Counted from the stretch's first letter, positions 21,601 to 33,098 are shown. The stretch is DNA of 64,000 bases from Muraenolepis orangiensis (GCA_027704905.1 CM051021.1:362601-426600), one strand, 5' to 3'. Numbers and translations: made by a program. Notes: generated by a model from the sequence alone, not told the origin.

Positions 21601-23334
21601 AAGACTTGCAACCGCTGTGTTCGACGTAAAGCCCAGCCAGAGAAAGCCGCTCCCTTGGTCAACATCAAGACCAGCAGGCCATTGGAGTTGGTCTGTATGG
21701 ACTATCTTTCTCTGGAACCGGATAGGAGTAACACAAAAGACATACTCGTGATTACCGACCACTTTACGAAGTACGCGGTGGCAATACCAACTGCAAACCA
21801 GAAAGCAAGAACTGTTGCCAAGACCCTCTGGGACCATTTTATCGTCCATTATGGTTTTCCGGAGCGACTCCACAGTGACCAAGGTCCAGACTTTGAGTCC
21901 AAAACCATCAAGGAACTGTGTGAGCTCGGAGGAATCAGAAAGGTCAGAACAACTCCCTATCATCCGAGAGGTAATCCTGTCGAGCGGTTCAACCGGACCC
22001 TCCTGCAGATGTTAGGCACTCTGGAGAGTGAAGACAAAGTTCACTGGCGGGATTTCGTAAAGCCTCTGGTTCATGCGTATAATTGTACCAAGAATGATGT
22101 CACTGGCTTTACCCCGTACGAGCTGATGTTTGGAAGACAGCCCAGACTACCAATCGACCTAGCTTTTGGTCTGCCTGTCCACAAACAACAGAAGTCACAC
22201 TCACAGTATGTGAGAGATCTTAAAAGTCATCTGGAGGAGAGTTACAGAGTTGCCACTCGTAATGCCCTCAAGATAGCGGAGAGAAACAAGACTCGGTTCG
22301 ACAAACGAGTTACCGAATCCACTCTTGAAGTTGGCGACCGAGTTCTGGTCCGAAGTGTTCGCCTACGTGGTAAACATAAGTTAGCTGATAAGTGGGAACC
22401 CGACGTCTACAAAGTTGTAAAGCGTGCCGGTGATCTGCCTGTGTATACAGTCAAGCCTGAGACCAAAGACCGACCACTGCGCACCTTACATCGTGACCTG
22501 CTACTAGCTTGTGGGTTCCTACCAGTAAGTGAACCTGAGAAACCAGTCGCACCAAAGCCAGTCCGTAAACCTCACACACGGCGAAATCCTGGTGCTTATG
22601 ATTCTGAAACAAGCAGTGTTGCAGATATGGAAACACCCTGTGTTAATGGTGACGAAGATATCCCTGTTCCTGTCCACTGGTTTCCAGATCTGCAGGCCCC
22701 AGAGCCAGTCACATTCACTAAGGTGTATGAAACTCGTGGATGGAAGTCAAAACAACCTCCTTGTGCTGATGCTTCAGAACAGTCAGAATCCGATCCAGAC
22801 CCTACTACTTCATTTCCTCCTGTTGAGCTGACTCTTGTGGATGAAGAGGCCCCTGATGATGTTCCAGTAGATGTTGAAGAAGACAACTTACCTGAAAGAT
22901 ACCTCTTACCAGAAGTTCCACCTGCAAAGGAGAAACCTGAAGAGGAGAAACTTGAAGAGGAAAGACCTGAAGAGGAAAACCCTGAAAGTGAAGAGAGAAC
23001 AAACATACCTGAAGCAGTCACTGTCGAGTCCACTCCAGTTGATGCTGAAACTGCTGATGCAGTTACAGATACAGAAGAGGAAGCTGAATGCCCTGTTCGT
23101 CGTTCTTCTAGGATACAGGAGAGGCGAGAGAGAAATCTGATGAACAATCCCCTGATCTCAGTGATTCAGTCACTTTTCCAAGGCCTCAGTACTGCCTTTA
23201 CAAGCTCATTGGATGGAGATGACTACATGTCCCTGACATCGCCCAAAGTGGTGACCAGTCAACCACTAAGATGCAATGGATGCAACGGGACGTGCACCAA
23301 TTCAAGAGGGGAGGGTGTAACCCAGGTCATGTAG
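18595..23334 (+). CDS. Pol of the Gypsy element: protease, RT, RNase H, integrase
   Basis: Expressed most likely as a gag-pol fusion by -1 frameshifting; the first ATG in frame is at 18712 (1540 residues from there). Counting from that ATG: protease LLDTGS at about 26-31; RT with SPIVVVRKKNG, LDLKSGYYQIEM and catalytic FIDD at about 475 (usual form Y-x-DD); RNase H with HTDAS near 650; integrase HHCC from about 930 (H...H...CNRC); and the D-D-E core at about 993, 1054 and 1088 (CMDYLS, HSDQGP, NPVERFN). An acidic, proline-rich C-terminal tail of about 220 residues follows. The stop lies 19 bp inside the 3' LTR. All catalytic residues are present, so the enzyme looks intact. Confidence 0.92.
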   Translation, partial: FKQLAAPVEGQIGAASNETRPTVTKQRASLKCAHTKDKPMKLPRGLVGTKYTAQVTIADQEVNCLLDTGSQVTTVPLSFYEQHLSSQAIKSLNNLLGVEGANGQEVPYLGYVELSITFPKEFVGVDTEVPTLALVVPHLRAEEQVLIGTNTLDVLYTDYAQKTPALPQPTSFGYRAVLKLLQLRQQQAEDGNLGWVKLQGNIPEVVPAGHQVVLNGCISVRGSHTDKWAILEPPSMSSLPGGLLVSSCLFSLPTARHHTQLPVVIKNESGHDITIPPRTVLAEVNAVQQVIQKEPAVADPSPADKSDRPKLKFDFEDSPISTEWKERVTSKLNSMPEVFAHHDLDFGHTDKVKHRMRLSDETPFKQRARPIHPQDLEAVRKHLQELLSSGVIRESESPFSSPIVVVRKKNGDVRLCIDYRKLNLQTIKDAYALPHLEEAFSALSGSKWFSVLDLKSGYYQIEMEEEDKQKTAFVCPLGFWEFCRMPQGITNAPSTFQRLMERCMGDINLKEVLVFIDDLIVFSETLEEHESRLLRVLSRLKEYGLKLSPEKCKFFQTSVRYLGHIVSQNGVETDPEKIKALSTWPIPCTLKALRSFLGFSGYYRRYVKDYSKIVKPLNDLTSGYPPLRKGSKPTKEQSAQYHNPKEPFGSRWTSTCQQAFQTIIDKLTSAPVLGFADPKLHYILHTDASTTGLGAALYQEQEGRMRVIAFASRGLSRSESRYPAHKLEFLALKWSVTEKLKDYLYGCPFTVVTDSNPLTYLLTSAKLDATSYRWLAALSTFSFKLQYRAGKQNQDADGLSRRPHGELSDDLTSQKERERIQQFTRQHLADPDIVQAICERHLICQRTDDSDDIDPGITLVESLAISADAIPSIFEQESSSVIPHFSSEEIKEKQRADPSIREVIYQLESGEKPPPTARAELPELPLLLREWNRLELRSGVLYRRKQDGAHQTYQLVLPEELRPLVLTSLHNDMGHMGIDRTLDLVRSRFYWPKMAFAVETKVKTCNRCVRRKAQPEKAAPLVNIKTSRPLELVCMDYLSLEPDRSNTKDILVITDHFTKYAVAIPTANQKARTVAKTLWDHFIVHYGFPERLHSDQGPDFESKTIKELCELGGIRKVRTTPYHPRGNPVERFNRTLLQMLGTLESEDKVHWRDFVKPLVHAYNCTKNDVTGFTPYELMFGRQPRLPIDLAFGLPVHKQQKSHSQYVRDLKSHLEESYRVATRNALKIAERNKTRFDKRVTESTLEVGDRVLVRSVRLRGKHKLADKWEPDVYKVVKRAGDLPVYTVKPETKDRPLRTLHRDLLLACGFLPVSEPEKPVAPKPVRKPHTRRNPGAYDSETSSVADMETPCVNGDEDIPVPVHWFPDLQAPEPVTFTKVYETRGWKSKQPPCADASEQSESDPDPTTSFPPVELTLVDEEAPDDVPVDVEEDNLPERYLLPEVPPAKEKPEEEKLEEERPEEENPESEERTNIPEAVTVESTPVDAETADAVTDTEEEAECPVRRSSRIQERRERNLMNNPLISVIQSLFQGLSTAFTSSLDGDDYMSLTSPKVVTSQPLRCNGCNGTCTNSRGEGVTQVM

Positions 23335-24967
23335 ACTGGTTACTGATGGATAGATGAGGATGTTCTGTCGGGTAATGTCACTGGTGAAAAGGAGGAGCAA
23401 GTCTGCCTAGCTTGACTGCTGCTGACTAGTGGCCAGCCAATGATAAAAAGACCTGTGAATTCCCCCAATCAGACGGCACCCCTCTATTACTTGCCCCGCC
23501 CCTTCTCTGTCTCTGCCGCTGCTCTGCTGTGAACCCCCACTCACACAGAACCAACCTGCGCTGAAGGAGAGAGACCTAGTCACAGAGCACAGGCTAATTA
23601 ATAAGTTTAATCTAAAAGTGGATATAGTGTACAGTGCGCACGCCTTGCCCATCATCTCGGTGTTGCCAGAGGGCTGAGAGTTGTTTCAAACAACATTGGT
23701 GAGTTGCTACAAACTTTGTTGTTACATTAACAGCCAAGCAGCCATGCGGTTAGCAGTGTTAGCAGCCAATAGGCTAAGCTACCATGCGAAGTCAATACAA
23801 ATGTATTGCTAGTATTGTTGTTCCAAGCTAACCTACCTATTTTTACAATGTAGGATATATATTTTGCACTTTAAATGGAACGGAACTATTTCATGTCACC
23901 ACTGTGTGTTGCTTCTATTTCATTTTTGTAGGTTTTGTCATGTTTTAGCCTTTAATTGAATGGGCTGCTAAGTGAGCATATTTTCCACACCTTTCATTCC
24001 TAGCTGAGTGTGCTGGGTGTGTGCTGCCTCTGTACTGCATCACCAGTCCTGGTGATTAGAGGATAACTTTATTTGGATGCCATTGGTGAGAAAAGCACTT
24101 TATTACAATGCATCTTATTTTATTTTTAATTTTGAGAATGTATTTTATTTTAATAGTATAAGTTGTTGTACTACTAGAAAGAGATTGTCATTTTATTTTA
24201 ATTATTGAAAGACCCTTATTGTGAAACACTGTTAATTATAGTTTTTCATGTGGTCCTGTATGCATGTCATACAGGTCAGGTTTTTTGGATGAGGCCAGAG
24301 TCTGGGTCTACCAGGGATGGCGAGCTGCTGAAGGAGACTACATGCGAAGACCATCTTTGGATTTCCCTTGGCGACTCACTCTGCACTGAATCTGTGTTTC
24401 TGCCAGTGTGGTGGATGGAACTGATCTTGAAAGGAACTCTGAACTCTGCACGGTATCCATCCCATGGTGCTGCACTCCACAGTGTAGTTGGACTGTCGGT
24501 TGACTCACTCACATACATCCATTTGTGGTTTAAATGTTGGGTTTATTGACTGGGGATTGATGTGTTATTGTGGATTGACTGATTGTGATTTCATGCTACA
24601 GTTAAAGAAAGATATTTACCAGGGTGCACCCATAGTTTAGAACCCGTAGGATTTAAATCCTAAACTTAAAGGTTGTTTAAGAAAAGTGAAATTTATGTCA
24701 AGTGGTGACTACAAGTCACAGTTGGTTTTTTACTGAGCTCATTGTAATTTGTCTGTCTGTTATGTGTATTTTGGTACCAGTTCCTTTACTTCTATTTTTC
24801 TAAATACAAGCCGGCGCTTCTTTAATTCCTACACACCTGTCTTGTCTCGTCATTGGGTTACTCTTAAATGCTCCAGTAGACGAACCTTAACAATTACTAA
24901 CCCAGGATTAATACCTTATATGGTAGTGGTTATAAGTCCATTACATACAGGTGATACACGTGTTACA
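23316..24967 (+). repeat. 3' LTR, full length (1,652 bp)
   Basis: Starts TGTAACCC and ends GTGTTACA, followed by the CGAT target duplication. Its first 1,126 bp match the 5' LTR. The final ~525 bp are not repeated at the 5' end of the element. A short purine run (AAGAGGGGAGGG) just before it is a plausible polypurine tract. Confidence 0.85.
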
Positions 24968-24971
24968 CGAT

Positions 24972-25914
24972 GGTCTCAGAAAAAACGGCCGGTGTAGCCT
25001 AGCAACTGCCAACTTAAATGTCCGACTTAGCCAGCTGATGATCCTCAAAAATAGCGATCATATATTTACTGAAATGTAACACTAAACTTTCGGAATTAAT
25101 ACTTAAACTCAAATGAGTACACACAACTCGTATTTGGTTCTTCACAGTAAATATTCCTAACTTTTTAACTAGTCAAACTCTTTTCCTTTTCTCCGCACAC
25201 TTCTCATCTCCTCCAGCCCTCCTCCTCTCCCCTCACGCCAGCTTCCCTTCCTCATCCGTCCAGAACCTCTTCAAAATAAAAGTCCTTCATCAAACTCACT
25301 TCAAACCATTACAAACACATAATAAGCACAAGAACATGACAATAAACCACTGGAATACATTTCAAATGAAACATTGAAAAACACACCGGTTTACCATTGT
25401 ATAAAAACTCAATCAAACCAATTCACTTCTCAGGGGTAATACATTGATATGAATCTTTAAACATTATTTTAAACATAAATATTATAAAACCAAATAGCAT
25501 AATTCAAACGCTACAAGGTGAAGCGGCGGGAACCAAACCAAAATGGCCGTCCAAAGGCAAGGTGATGTTGCCGTAGTTTCCAAGTGACAGATTGGAGGTT
25601 TATGACTGATGACTCATTTCTAAATCAAAGCACATATGAATGTTATTGTAATTGATCACTCATAGCATGTGAAGTTAGCTGAAGGCTGTTAGTAATGATT
25701 GTAAATGAGCAGCAGTCTACTCTGTGCTGCTTTAAGCTGAACGGGAGAAGAGTCTTCATGGTTCAGTTGACCCTAAACAGGAAGGAAGAACAAGACAGGA
25801 TGAACCCATTTAGCATGAGTCAAGATATCAATGTGATGATGTTAAGATAATACTGTTCATATATTACTGTGATGATATATTGCAGTTATGTTCTGTAAAT
25901 ATATGATCACCCTC
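24972..25914. other. Intergenic; nothing recognised
   Basis: A pyrimidine-rich stretch lies near 25180-25260. No coding frame or repeat family was recognised. Confidence 0.5.
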
Positions 25915-27646
25915 CTAAAATGTTGTGATGTCACCAAATACTGACTCTGTGTTCAGAGGTTGGGCCTCAGGAGCTGGATTCTGTTCCCCAGGGACCTCAG
26001 AGCTGGTGTCAGAACCTGGTAAGTAGCAGAATGTGAGGAGGGGAATTCATGACTGAGCAAGATGTATCTAGGTCAACAGAGCTCTATAGTCCAGTGAGCT
26101 AGATGTATCTAGGTCAACAGAGCTCTATAGTCCAGTGAGCTAGATGTGTCTAGGTCAACAGAGCTGTATAGTCCAGTGAGCTAGATGTAGCTAGGTCAAC
26201 AGAGCTGTATAGTCCAGTGAGCTAGATGTATCTAGGTCAACAGAGCTAAATAGTCCAGTGAGCTAGATGTGTCTAGGTCAACAGAGCTGTATAGTCCAGT
26301 GAGCTAGATGTGTCTAGGTCAACAGAGCTGTATAGTCCAGTGAGCTATATGTAGCTAGGTCAACAGAGCTGTATAGTCCAGTGATCTAGATGTATCTAGG
26401 TCAACATAGCTGTATAGTCCAGTGAGCTAGATGTATCTAGGTCAACAGAGCTATATAGTCCAGTGAGCTAGATGTATCTAGGTCAACAGAGCTGTATAGT
26501 CCAGTAAGCAAGATGTATCTAGGTCAACAGAGCTGTATAGTCCAGTAAGCTAGATGTATCTAGGTCGACAGAGCTGTATAGTTCATTCCAGAGACTCATT
26601 CAATACTGAAGTGTTAATCTGCAGTAAAAACACATTTTACTCACCAGCCAGTTGGCTCTTGGCTCTAAGGCTCTGGCCCGCTATGGATCAAGATAAATGA
26701 TCAGTGTTGTAACAGTTGTAGATATCTGAATGTTATTACACTTTGATATTCTTAACGCCACAACAACACTCTGGACACGACACTAGAGGAGGTTCTTCAT
26801 TCGGAGATGGAGACCACTAGTGTATGACCACAACCAATCAGATTGTAGGAACGGACGCAACGAGGGGGAAGGAAGTAGGAGCAGGTGGAGTTCAGGTGTT
26901 GGTCCTCCTGAAGAGTTGGATTCACTCACCGTTCCTCCTCTTGGACACAAAGACTCCAACACAGATTCCAACAGCAGCGAGGAGGAGAACCACAGACCCA
27001 ACGATGATGGGGGTGCTGATACCTTCAGGTAATCAAGAGAAGAAAAGCAGGTCTGTAATCATATAGGGTGGACAGAGTCCATCACTTCACCCTTGAACCA
27101 CATGTCTATGGACACCTGATGCTACATACCAACACAACGGCAGTCTGACTACTCCAGTGGAATCTGTTCTGGAGTTCAGGGTCACTCAGGGACTTAGCTT
27201 AGCTTAGCTCTATTCATAGGACTCATTTACCCACAATCCAATGTGTTCCACTGAAGTGAGCCCTTCCTGAGAGCTGTGTGTTAACCACGTTGCTTCAGAT
27301 GTGTCCAGGTAGTGATGAGGTGGAGACGCCCTACCTCCATCTCCTTCCCAGTTGGTCCTGATGAGGGCCGGGTCCAGCGGGACCAGGATGTCCTCGATGC
27401 CTTTCAGCTGGACCACACACTCGTACGTCCGCCAGTCCTCCGGTGGGACCGACGTCAGGTTCAGGCCAACGCTGACCTGGAAGGTCCCGTCGTGGTTGGG
27501 GAGGACCTCCCCGTGGTCCACGTGCTCATGGAGCTCCTGCTGGTCTCTCCTCCAGAACACCACCACCCTGTTAGGGTAGAAGCCTGTAGCGTGGCACACC
27601 ACTGGGGAAGAGGGGCTCCTCTGGAGCAGAGACACCGACGGACGCT
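25915..27646 (-). pseudogene. MHC class I heavy chain, 3' half (alpha-3, TM, tail)
   Basis: Three - strand exons join in phase 1: 27646-27335, 27022-26930 and 26015-25915. The first is an Ig C1-set alpha-3 domain with CHATGFYPNRVVVFWRRD, HGEVLPNHDGTFQVSV and PEDWRTYECVVQ, both disulfide cysteines included. The second is a transmembrane helix (IIVGSVVLLLAAVGICVGVF) ending in the stop-transfer SKRRN. The third is a serine/glutamate-rich cytoplasmic tail, GSDTSSEVPGEQNPAPEAQP, closing with TAG at 25915-25917. Class I molecules present peptides to CD8 T cells at the cell surface. The motifs fit the U-lineage of teleosts. Exons for the leader, alpha-1 and alpha-2 are absent: upstream lie GA repeats, a Tx1-type LINE and the gap. 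It is either a truncated pseudogene or a gene whose 5' part is missing or misplaced. Confidence 0.8.
26059..26580. repeat. 41-bp minisatellite inside the MHC TM-tail intron
   Basis: About 13 copies of TAGATGTATCTAGGTCAACA then GAGCTGTATAGTCCAGTGAGC. It lies wholly within the intron between the transmembrane and tail exons. Confidence 0.95.
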
Positions 27647-27650
27647 CTGG

Positions 27651-27970
<320 letters not shown>

Positions 27971-27989
27971 ACAGACAGACAGAATGGAG

Positions 27990-30923
27990 AGAGAATTTTT
28001 ATGAATTTTAACGACACTTTATTTATAAATCATTCTAGCATTACAACAAAAAGCATTACACAGTCAACTGTACATAACACTCGTCCTCCTTTCAAGAAAC
28101 CTACACAAACAATTTGATAAACAACTTTTAAAAGCACAACAAAAAAAACACCAAAAAAACACCACCAACAACCAAAAACAACCACAACAAAGAAAAACTC
28201 AAATCAGCTCAGTTGCCAATACCCGCTCATCTACTATTACAGAGCACAACACTCCTTTATGTGCCCATAGATCGGTGAACTGATCTAGGTTCTTCATTGC
28301 TCTATAATAATTACAATCTATGCTCAGTCTGGCTTTGATCATCTTTCTGAACAGACATACAGCATCATGATCCAAGACCTGTTCTATCTTGTTCCTCCTA
28401 CTGAGATACACAGCCATCTTTGCTCTCCCTAAAATGAAATTAAAAAGATGACATTAAAAAGATTTCTTTTCTACTGTATCTAAAACCCAAAATGTACCTC
28501 TCTTTCCAGAACACCTCTTCACCAGACTGGAAAAGTCTCTCTAGTAACACTAACAGAGGCAGCAGCCTGGAACAGTCCAGAAAACAGTGGAAAACTGTTT
28601 CCCTTTGCGCACAATAAGGACAGTCATGTGAGACATTAGGGTTCAATAGGGAAATAAAAGCATTGACAGCCACTATGCCATGTAAAACCCTCGACTGCAG
28701 ATCGGCAATTATTTTGAATAATGGTGGTTTGTACAGTGCTCGCCACTCTGGTTTCACCTCATCACTGAGACCAAGGTGCGCTCTCCAGGGAGTGTCACCT
28801 CTCCCGTTGAGCTTCTCCTTGTGGAGAACCTTGACCAACAGTCTGTACAGACATTTCCCATTAACCACATTAAAAACCACACCAGAAACATCTCCCATTA
28901 CTAAAAGAGGCCCTGTGCAGTTTTTAAAATCAGGCTGCAGCTTAACTGTAGGAAAACGATCCTCATCACTAGGATGAAGAGACCCGTTTTTATACTCTGT
29001 CAACATGCAACGTTCTATCTCACTGAGCCCCTGCCTCCATTTTCCCAGCATCATGCTGACCGTCCTGATGGATTTCACCTCCAAACGCGAAGCCAGGGCA
29101 GCAGCATCGTCCATGTTTGCCCCTGTCAAGTCCACAACATGGCCCAGTGTAGTGACCTTTGACCTGCAGAGCTGCCCGGAGAGTGTCAGTCCCGGCCCAC
29201 CAGCTACGTCCAAACGTGCTCCCGGCACAACTGGCTCTTTCAAAAGCCAGAACAGTGACTTTGAGTAATCCAGCGGTCCTTTCTCGAACAAACTCCATGT
29301 TTTAAAAAGTACACGGTAAAAAACAGGTAGAACATTTAACCGAGCACCGCTACAATCCATTAAGACAGAGGATCTGACAGTCCCAGACCTCCAAGCTGTT
29401 GCAGTATGGCACAAGCCACCGGCCTTCCCACCAAGTCTTTCGGTCCATAAAAAAGTCTCTGGAGGAACTGGAGTCGAAAGGTTCACCCCTACTGCCCAGA
29501 TGCACAAGACCCTGCCCACCCTCCTCCTTGGGCAGGTACAAAACACTCTGGGGCACCCAGTGCAGCTTGTCCCAGAAAAAAATCTAAAAAACAAGCTTGA
29601 AGTTTAGGGAGAAGGTCAATTGGGGGGTCTACACACATCAGACGATGCCACAGTGTAGAAGACACTAGGTTGTTGATTACCAGAACACGACCCCTATACG
29701 ACATGTTCGGTACAATCCACTTCCATTTCTTTAAACGGCCTTGAGCTTTTTCTAGTACGTTTTCCCAGTTTTTACTTTTAAAAGTCTCATCCCCTAAAAA
29801 CACTCCCAGATATTTAAAACCTCCCTTCTTCCAATGCAGGCCCCCTGGTAAAATGAGTCTGCTACTCAACTTACCTACCGTGAGTGCTTCGCTCTTCCCC
29901 CAATTGACCTTAGCCGATGAAATCAAAGCAAAACGTCCCACACTTTCAACTAACACATTGATATCCTCCTGTTTATTTATGAAGATAACCAAGTCATCTG
30001 CATATGCTGATAGCTTAAAAGGTGTGATGCATCCAGGGACACTTACACCAGAGATGCCTGCCCGGAGTCTGTGTAGCAGGGGTTCAAATGCCAGGGAATA
30101 CAGCATTCCCGACAAAGAACACCCCTGCCTAATACCCCTCTGGATTTTAAAAGGAGCACTCAAACCACCATTAATCTTTAGCACACTCTCAATGTTACTG
30201 TACAAGGCCTTGATCTTGGCTATGAGACCTGGACTGAAACCAAAGGCCTCTAGAGTTTTCCACAAGTACTGGTGTTCAACCCTGTCAAAAGCCTTTTCCT
30301 GATCTATGGAACTAAGACCAGTTTCCAAACCCAATGCACTAGAGAAATCCCGAATCAGAAAAACATTGTCACTGACCAACCTGTCAGGCACACAATAGGT
30401 CTGGTCACGATGGATCACCTGCCCCATTACCTCTCTCAGCCTGGTAGCTAACACCTTGGAGAGGAGCTTGTACTCGGTACACAAAAGTGAGACAGGCCTC
30501 CAGTTCTTGATCTCCATTAAGTCTCCCTTCTTTGGCAACAGCATGAGTACTGCCCTCCTGCAGCTCAGCGGCAGCTGTCCTCCAGTAAGACTGTCTCTGA
30601 GCACCATCAGGAGGTCCTCCCCCATCACTGACCACATGGTCTTATAAAACTCTACAGGTAGTCCATCTATACCTGGAGCTTTCCCATTTTCCATGCTCTG
30701 CAGGGCAGTATGGAGCTCATCAAGAGATACATCCGCCTCCAGCTCTTCACTGGACTCTTGTTCTACCTTTGGTAGGCCTTCATAGAACCCATGAGATACC
30801 TCCTGCTCCTCTCCAAGTTCAGACTGGAAGAGGCTACTAAAAAATCCTACAGCATGCCTCCTGATGTCAGTGGACTCAGACAGTATCTGACCTGTGTCTG
30901 AGCGCATGCTGTGGATGAGCCTC
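27990..30923 (-). mobile_element. Tx1-type LINE ORF2, truncated by the gap, several frameshifts
   Basis: Sister of the element at 1-2698. On the - strand, from the gap: GKAPGIDGLPVEFYKTMW, NWRPVSLLCTEYKLLSK, RT motif A (SSIDQEKAFDRVEH, present here), RQGCSLSGMLYSLAFEP, and catalytic YADD near 29990-30005. A thumb region and a zinc-finger-like CPYCAQRETVFHC near 28590-28625 follow. It is inactive: frames change near 29590, 29400 and 28440, and the last block (28199-28417) is in yet another frame. The 3' end has an AT-rich tail near 28000. The endonuclease half would lie in or beyond the gap. Confidence 0.87.
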
Positions 30924-31423
30924 NNNNNNNNNNNNNNNNNNNNNNNNNNNNNNNNNNNNNNNNNNNNNNNNNNNNNNNNNNNNNNNNNNNNNNNNNNNNN
31001 NNNNNNNNNNNNNNNNNNNNNNNNNNNNNNNNNNNNNNNNNNNNNNNNNNNNNNNNNNNNNNNNNNNNNNNNNNNNNNNNNNNNNNNNNNNNNNNNNNNN
31101 NNNNNNNNNNNNNNNNNNNNNNNNNNNNNNNNNNNNNNNNNNNNNNNNNNNNNNNNNNNNNNNNNNNNNNNNNNNNNNNNNNNNNNNNNNNNNNNNNNNN
31201 NNNNNNNNNNNNNNNNNNNNNNNNNNNNNNNNNNNNNNNNNNNNNNNNNNNNNNNNNNNNNNNNNNNNNNNNNNNNNNNNNNNNNNNNNNNNNNNNNNNN
31301 NNNNNNNNNNNNNNNNNNNNNNNNNNNNNNNNNNNNNNNNNNNNNNNNNNNNNNNNNNNNNNNNNNNNNNNNNNNNNNNNNNNNNNNNNNNNNNNNNNNN
31401 NNNNNNNNNNNNNNNNNNNNNNN
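30924..31423. other. Assembly gap (500 N)
   Basis: Exactly 500 N, a conventional placeholder length, so the true size is unknown. Left edge is inside the Tx1-type LINE. The right edge begins GAAAACCCTCGTTTGTAGTG, which matches the sequence lying upstream of TRIM promoters at 52944 and 63597. Confidence 0.99.
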
Positions 31424-31722
31424 GAAAACCCTCGTTTGTAGTGGCCTACCTGTGTATACTTGTGTGTGTGTGTGTGTGTCTGTGTCTGTGTCTGTGTGTG
31501 TGAACACATCCATATATAATATACCTTTTATTATGCACATATCTCATACATACTCTATAAGTAATCTTATAACTGTTTTTATACTTAGTAGACGTTATTT
31601 TTTTAGACACTTTGCTGCAATATTTGCACTCTGGTTAGATGCCAAATAATTTTCGCTGTACTTTACTTGTGCTGCAGTGCAATGACAATAAATATGAATG
31701 TAATCTAATCTAATCTAGCTAA
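31424..31722 (+). repeat. Unit-edge sequence plus LINE tail (GAATCTAA type), copy 1
   Basis: Starts with the CCTCGTTTGTAGTGGCCTAC block. It continues through TTATTATGCACATATCTCAT and ends CAATGACAATAAATATGAAT then GTAATCTAATCTA, a non-LTR retroposon tail. Related copies: 36415-36548, 57567-57712, 63597-63822. Confidence 0.75.
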
Positions 31723-31880
31723 CGCCGTGGTCAAAAGTCTCCATAGTTCAGCTACCCGCTGGCTGTCCATTGCTTAACAAACCAAGACGACACGAAACAA
31801 ACCCATCGTTAAGGTGAGTATGCTGCGTGTTTAATTACACGTTATTTAAATCAATTAACAAGTGAGCCGTTACACGATTT
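31723..31880 (+). repeat. Recurring 150-bp block with splice donor, copy 1
   Basis: AGCTAACGCCGTGGTCAAAA ... CCCATCGTTAAG|GTGAGTATG. The same block, with an identical exon-like end and donor, recurs at 36547-36705, 57711-57868 and 63821-63981, always after a LINE tail. It could be a 5' untranslated exon carried in the duplicated unit. No protein is evident. Confidence 0.7.
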
Positions 31881-32496
31881 CCCCCCCCCCCCACTAATTC
31901 CTGTGGTGTATCTGGTTGACCTTATGACCTTCTCATATGGTGAGGTCACCTCCTATGATCACAGAAAGGCTGAAATGGGTTTGGATTTAATGACAAGAAC
32001 GCTTACACAAGGCCTAAGAACACTAACTACTGCCTCGTACTGAGGACCTGAAGGGGGCCACACACCTTTATATGTATATATATATATACTCTATGCCTTT
32101 TAGTTAGTTTCTAGTTTAGTGTTTTATTGTATTCAGATTCAGATTACTTTATTTATCCCGAGGGAAATTAAGGTGCAACAGTTGACACAGGGGGAATAAA
32201 TGCACACACAAATATACTAATACCTAAAGCTAAAAACTAAATAACAACAAACTAAACAAAACTAGTATAAGCAAAATATAACTAAATGAAATCTAAATGT
32301 ATTAAATGTATTGAATGGGTATGAGCTCTAGCCTATGTTCTGCATTAGACCAGATCAAAGGTGCTACATAGATCAAATGTTTTAAAATTAGCATCTTGGA
32401 AGCCTAATATATAATTAATTTCTAATATGTTGGACTGTTGACATGTATAGTTTGGTTGTTGTTGCCTAATACTCAGACATCACACACCTACTTACC

Positions 32497-32527
<31 letters not shown>

Positions 32528-32639
32528 GTATATGTATATATAATATATACCTATAATTCTGCACATATCTCGTAAATCTACTCTATTTTTCTTTCAGACA
32601 TTAGTTAAGCGTTGCTGCTTTTGTTCTTCAAACAATTGC
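31881..32639. other. Non-coding; LINE-tail remnant and TA repeat
   Basis: Near 32135-32200, GATTCAGATTACTTTATTTA then TCCCGAGGGAAATT is, read on the - strand, a typical fish LINE 3' end. A TA run lies at 32507-32540. No gene seen. Confidence 0.5.
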
Positions 32640-32795
32640 TGTTTTTATTTTACACCACAGATTAAAATAAAACATAATTCATCATTTCCAGAATATCAAA
32701 GGAATGCCGCATGGATTTAATTGGACTACCGGTGCAATCTGGCGGTGTCCATTCGTTACGAGATTGACTTTGTCATTCAAACCCAAAAGATAAAT
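32640..32795 (+). repeat. 150-bp duplicated block (pair with 40165-40320)
   Basis: TTTTATTTTACACCACAGAT through TTACGAGATTGACTTTG occurs at both places with about 8-10 differences. The flanks differ. Function unknown. Confidence 0.8.
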
Positions 32796-33098
32796 AAAAG
32801 TATTGTTGTCAGAGGTGGTCTTCATGAAAACAATTTCCCAAAAGTGGCCATGCTTACATCACTATAACTGTGAAGCGGTACTGATGACGCAAACCATCAA
32901 GTATCCTCACATTCCCAGCAAAAACAACCGTAGCTCATTCAGTTAATCATGGACCTGTAGGAATGCCAGCCACGATGAGTTACTTTGTTAACCCCGGACG
33001 CCAAGCCAGGGGATTGTGTCAATCCTTCCTCCCAAGTACCGTCTCTTACAAGTTAAGGTCTTCCGGCTTTCATTTAAAGACGACCACGGTAAGTTTCC

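Larger units (their letters stand above)
15583..24967 (+). mobile_element. Young Ty3/Gypsy retrotransposon with PNMA-like gag
   Basis: A 9.4-kb element bounded by TGTAAC at the left and GTTACA at the right, with the 4-bp duplication CGAT at 15579-15582 and 24968-24971. It holds gag (16850-18607), a -1 frameshift site (18595-18601), pol (18595-23334), a full 3' LTR and a shortened 5' LTR. Over the 1.13 kb they share, I saw only about four or five differences between LTRs (three single-base indels plus one or two substitutions), so the insertion is recent. Domain order protease, RT, RNase H, integrase is that of Ty3/Gypsy. Both reading frames are open throughout. Confidence 0.92.

Noticed and set aside
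11737..26580. Common origin of the two 41-bp minisatellites
   Set aside because: Periods agree (41) but unit sequences are unrelated.
30894..31649. Long open frames across the gap
   Set aside because: They consist of N translated as X; not evidence of coding.
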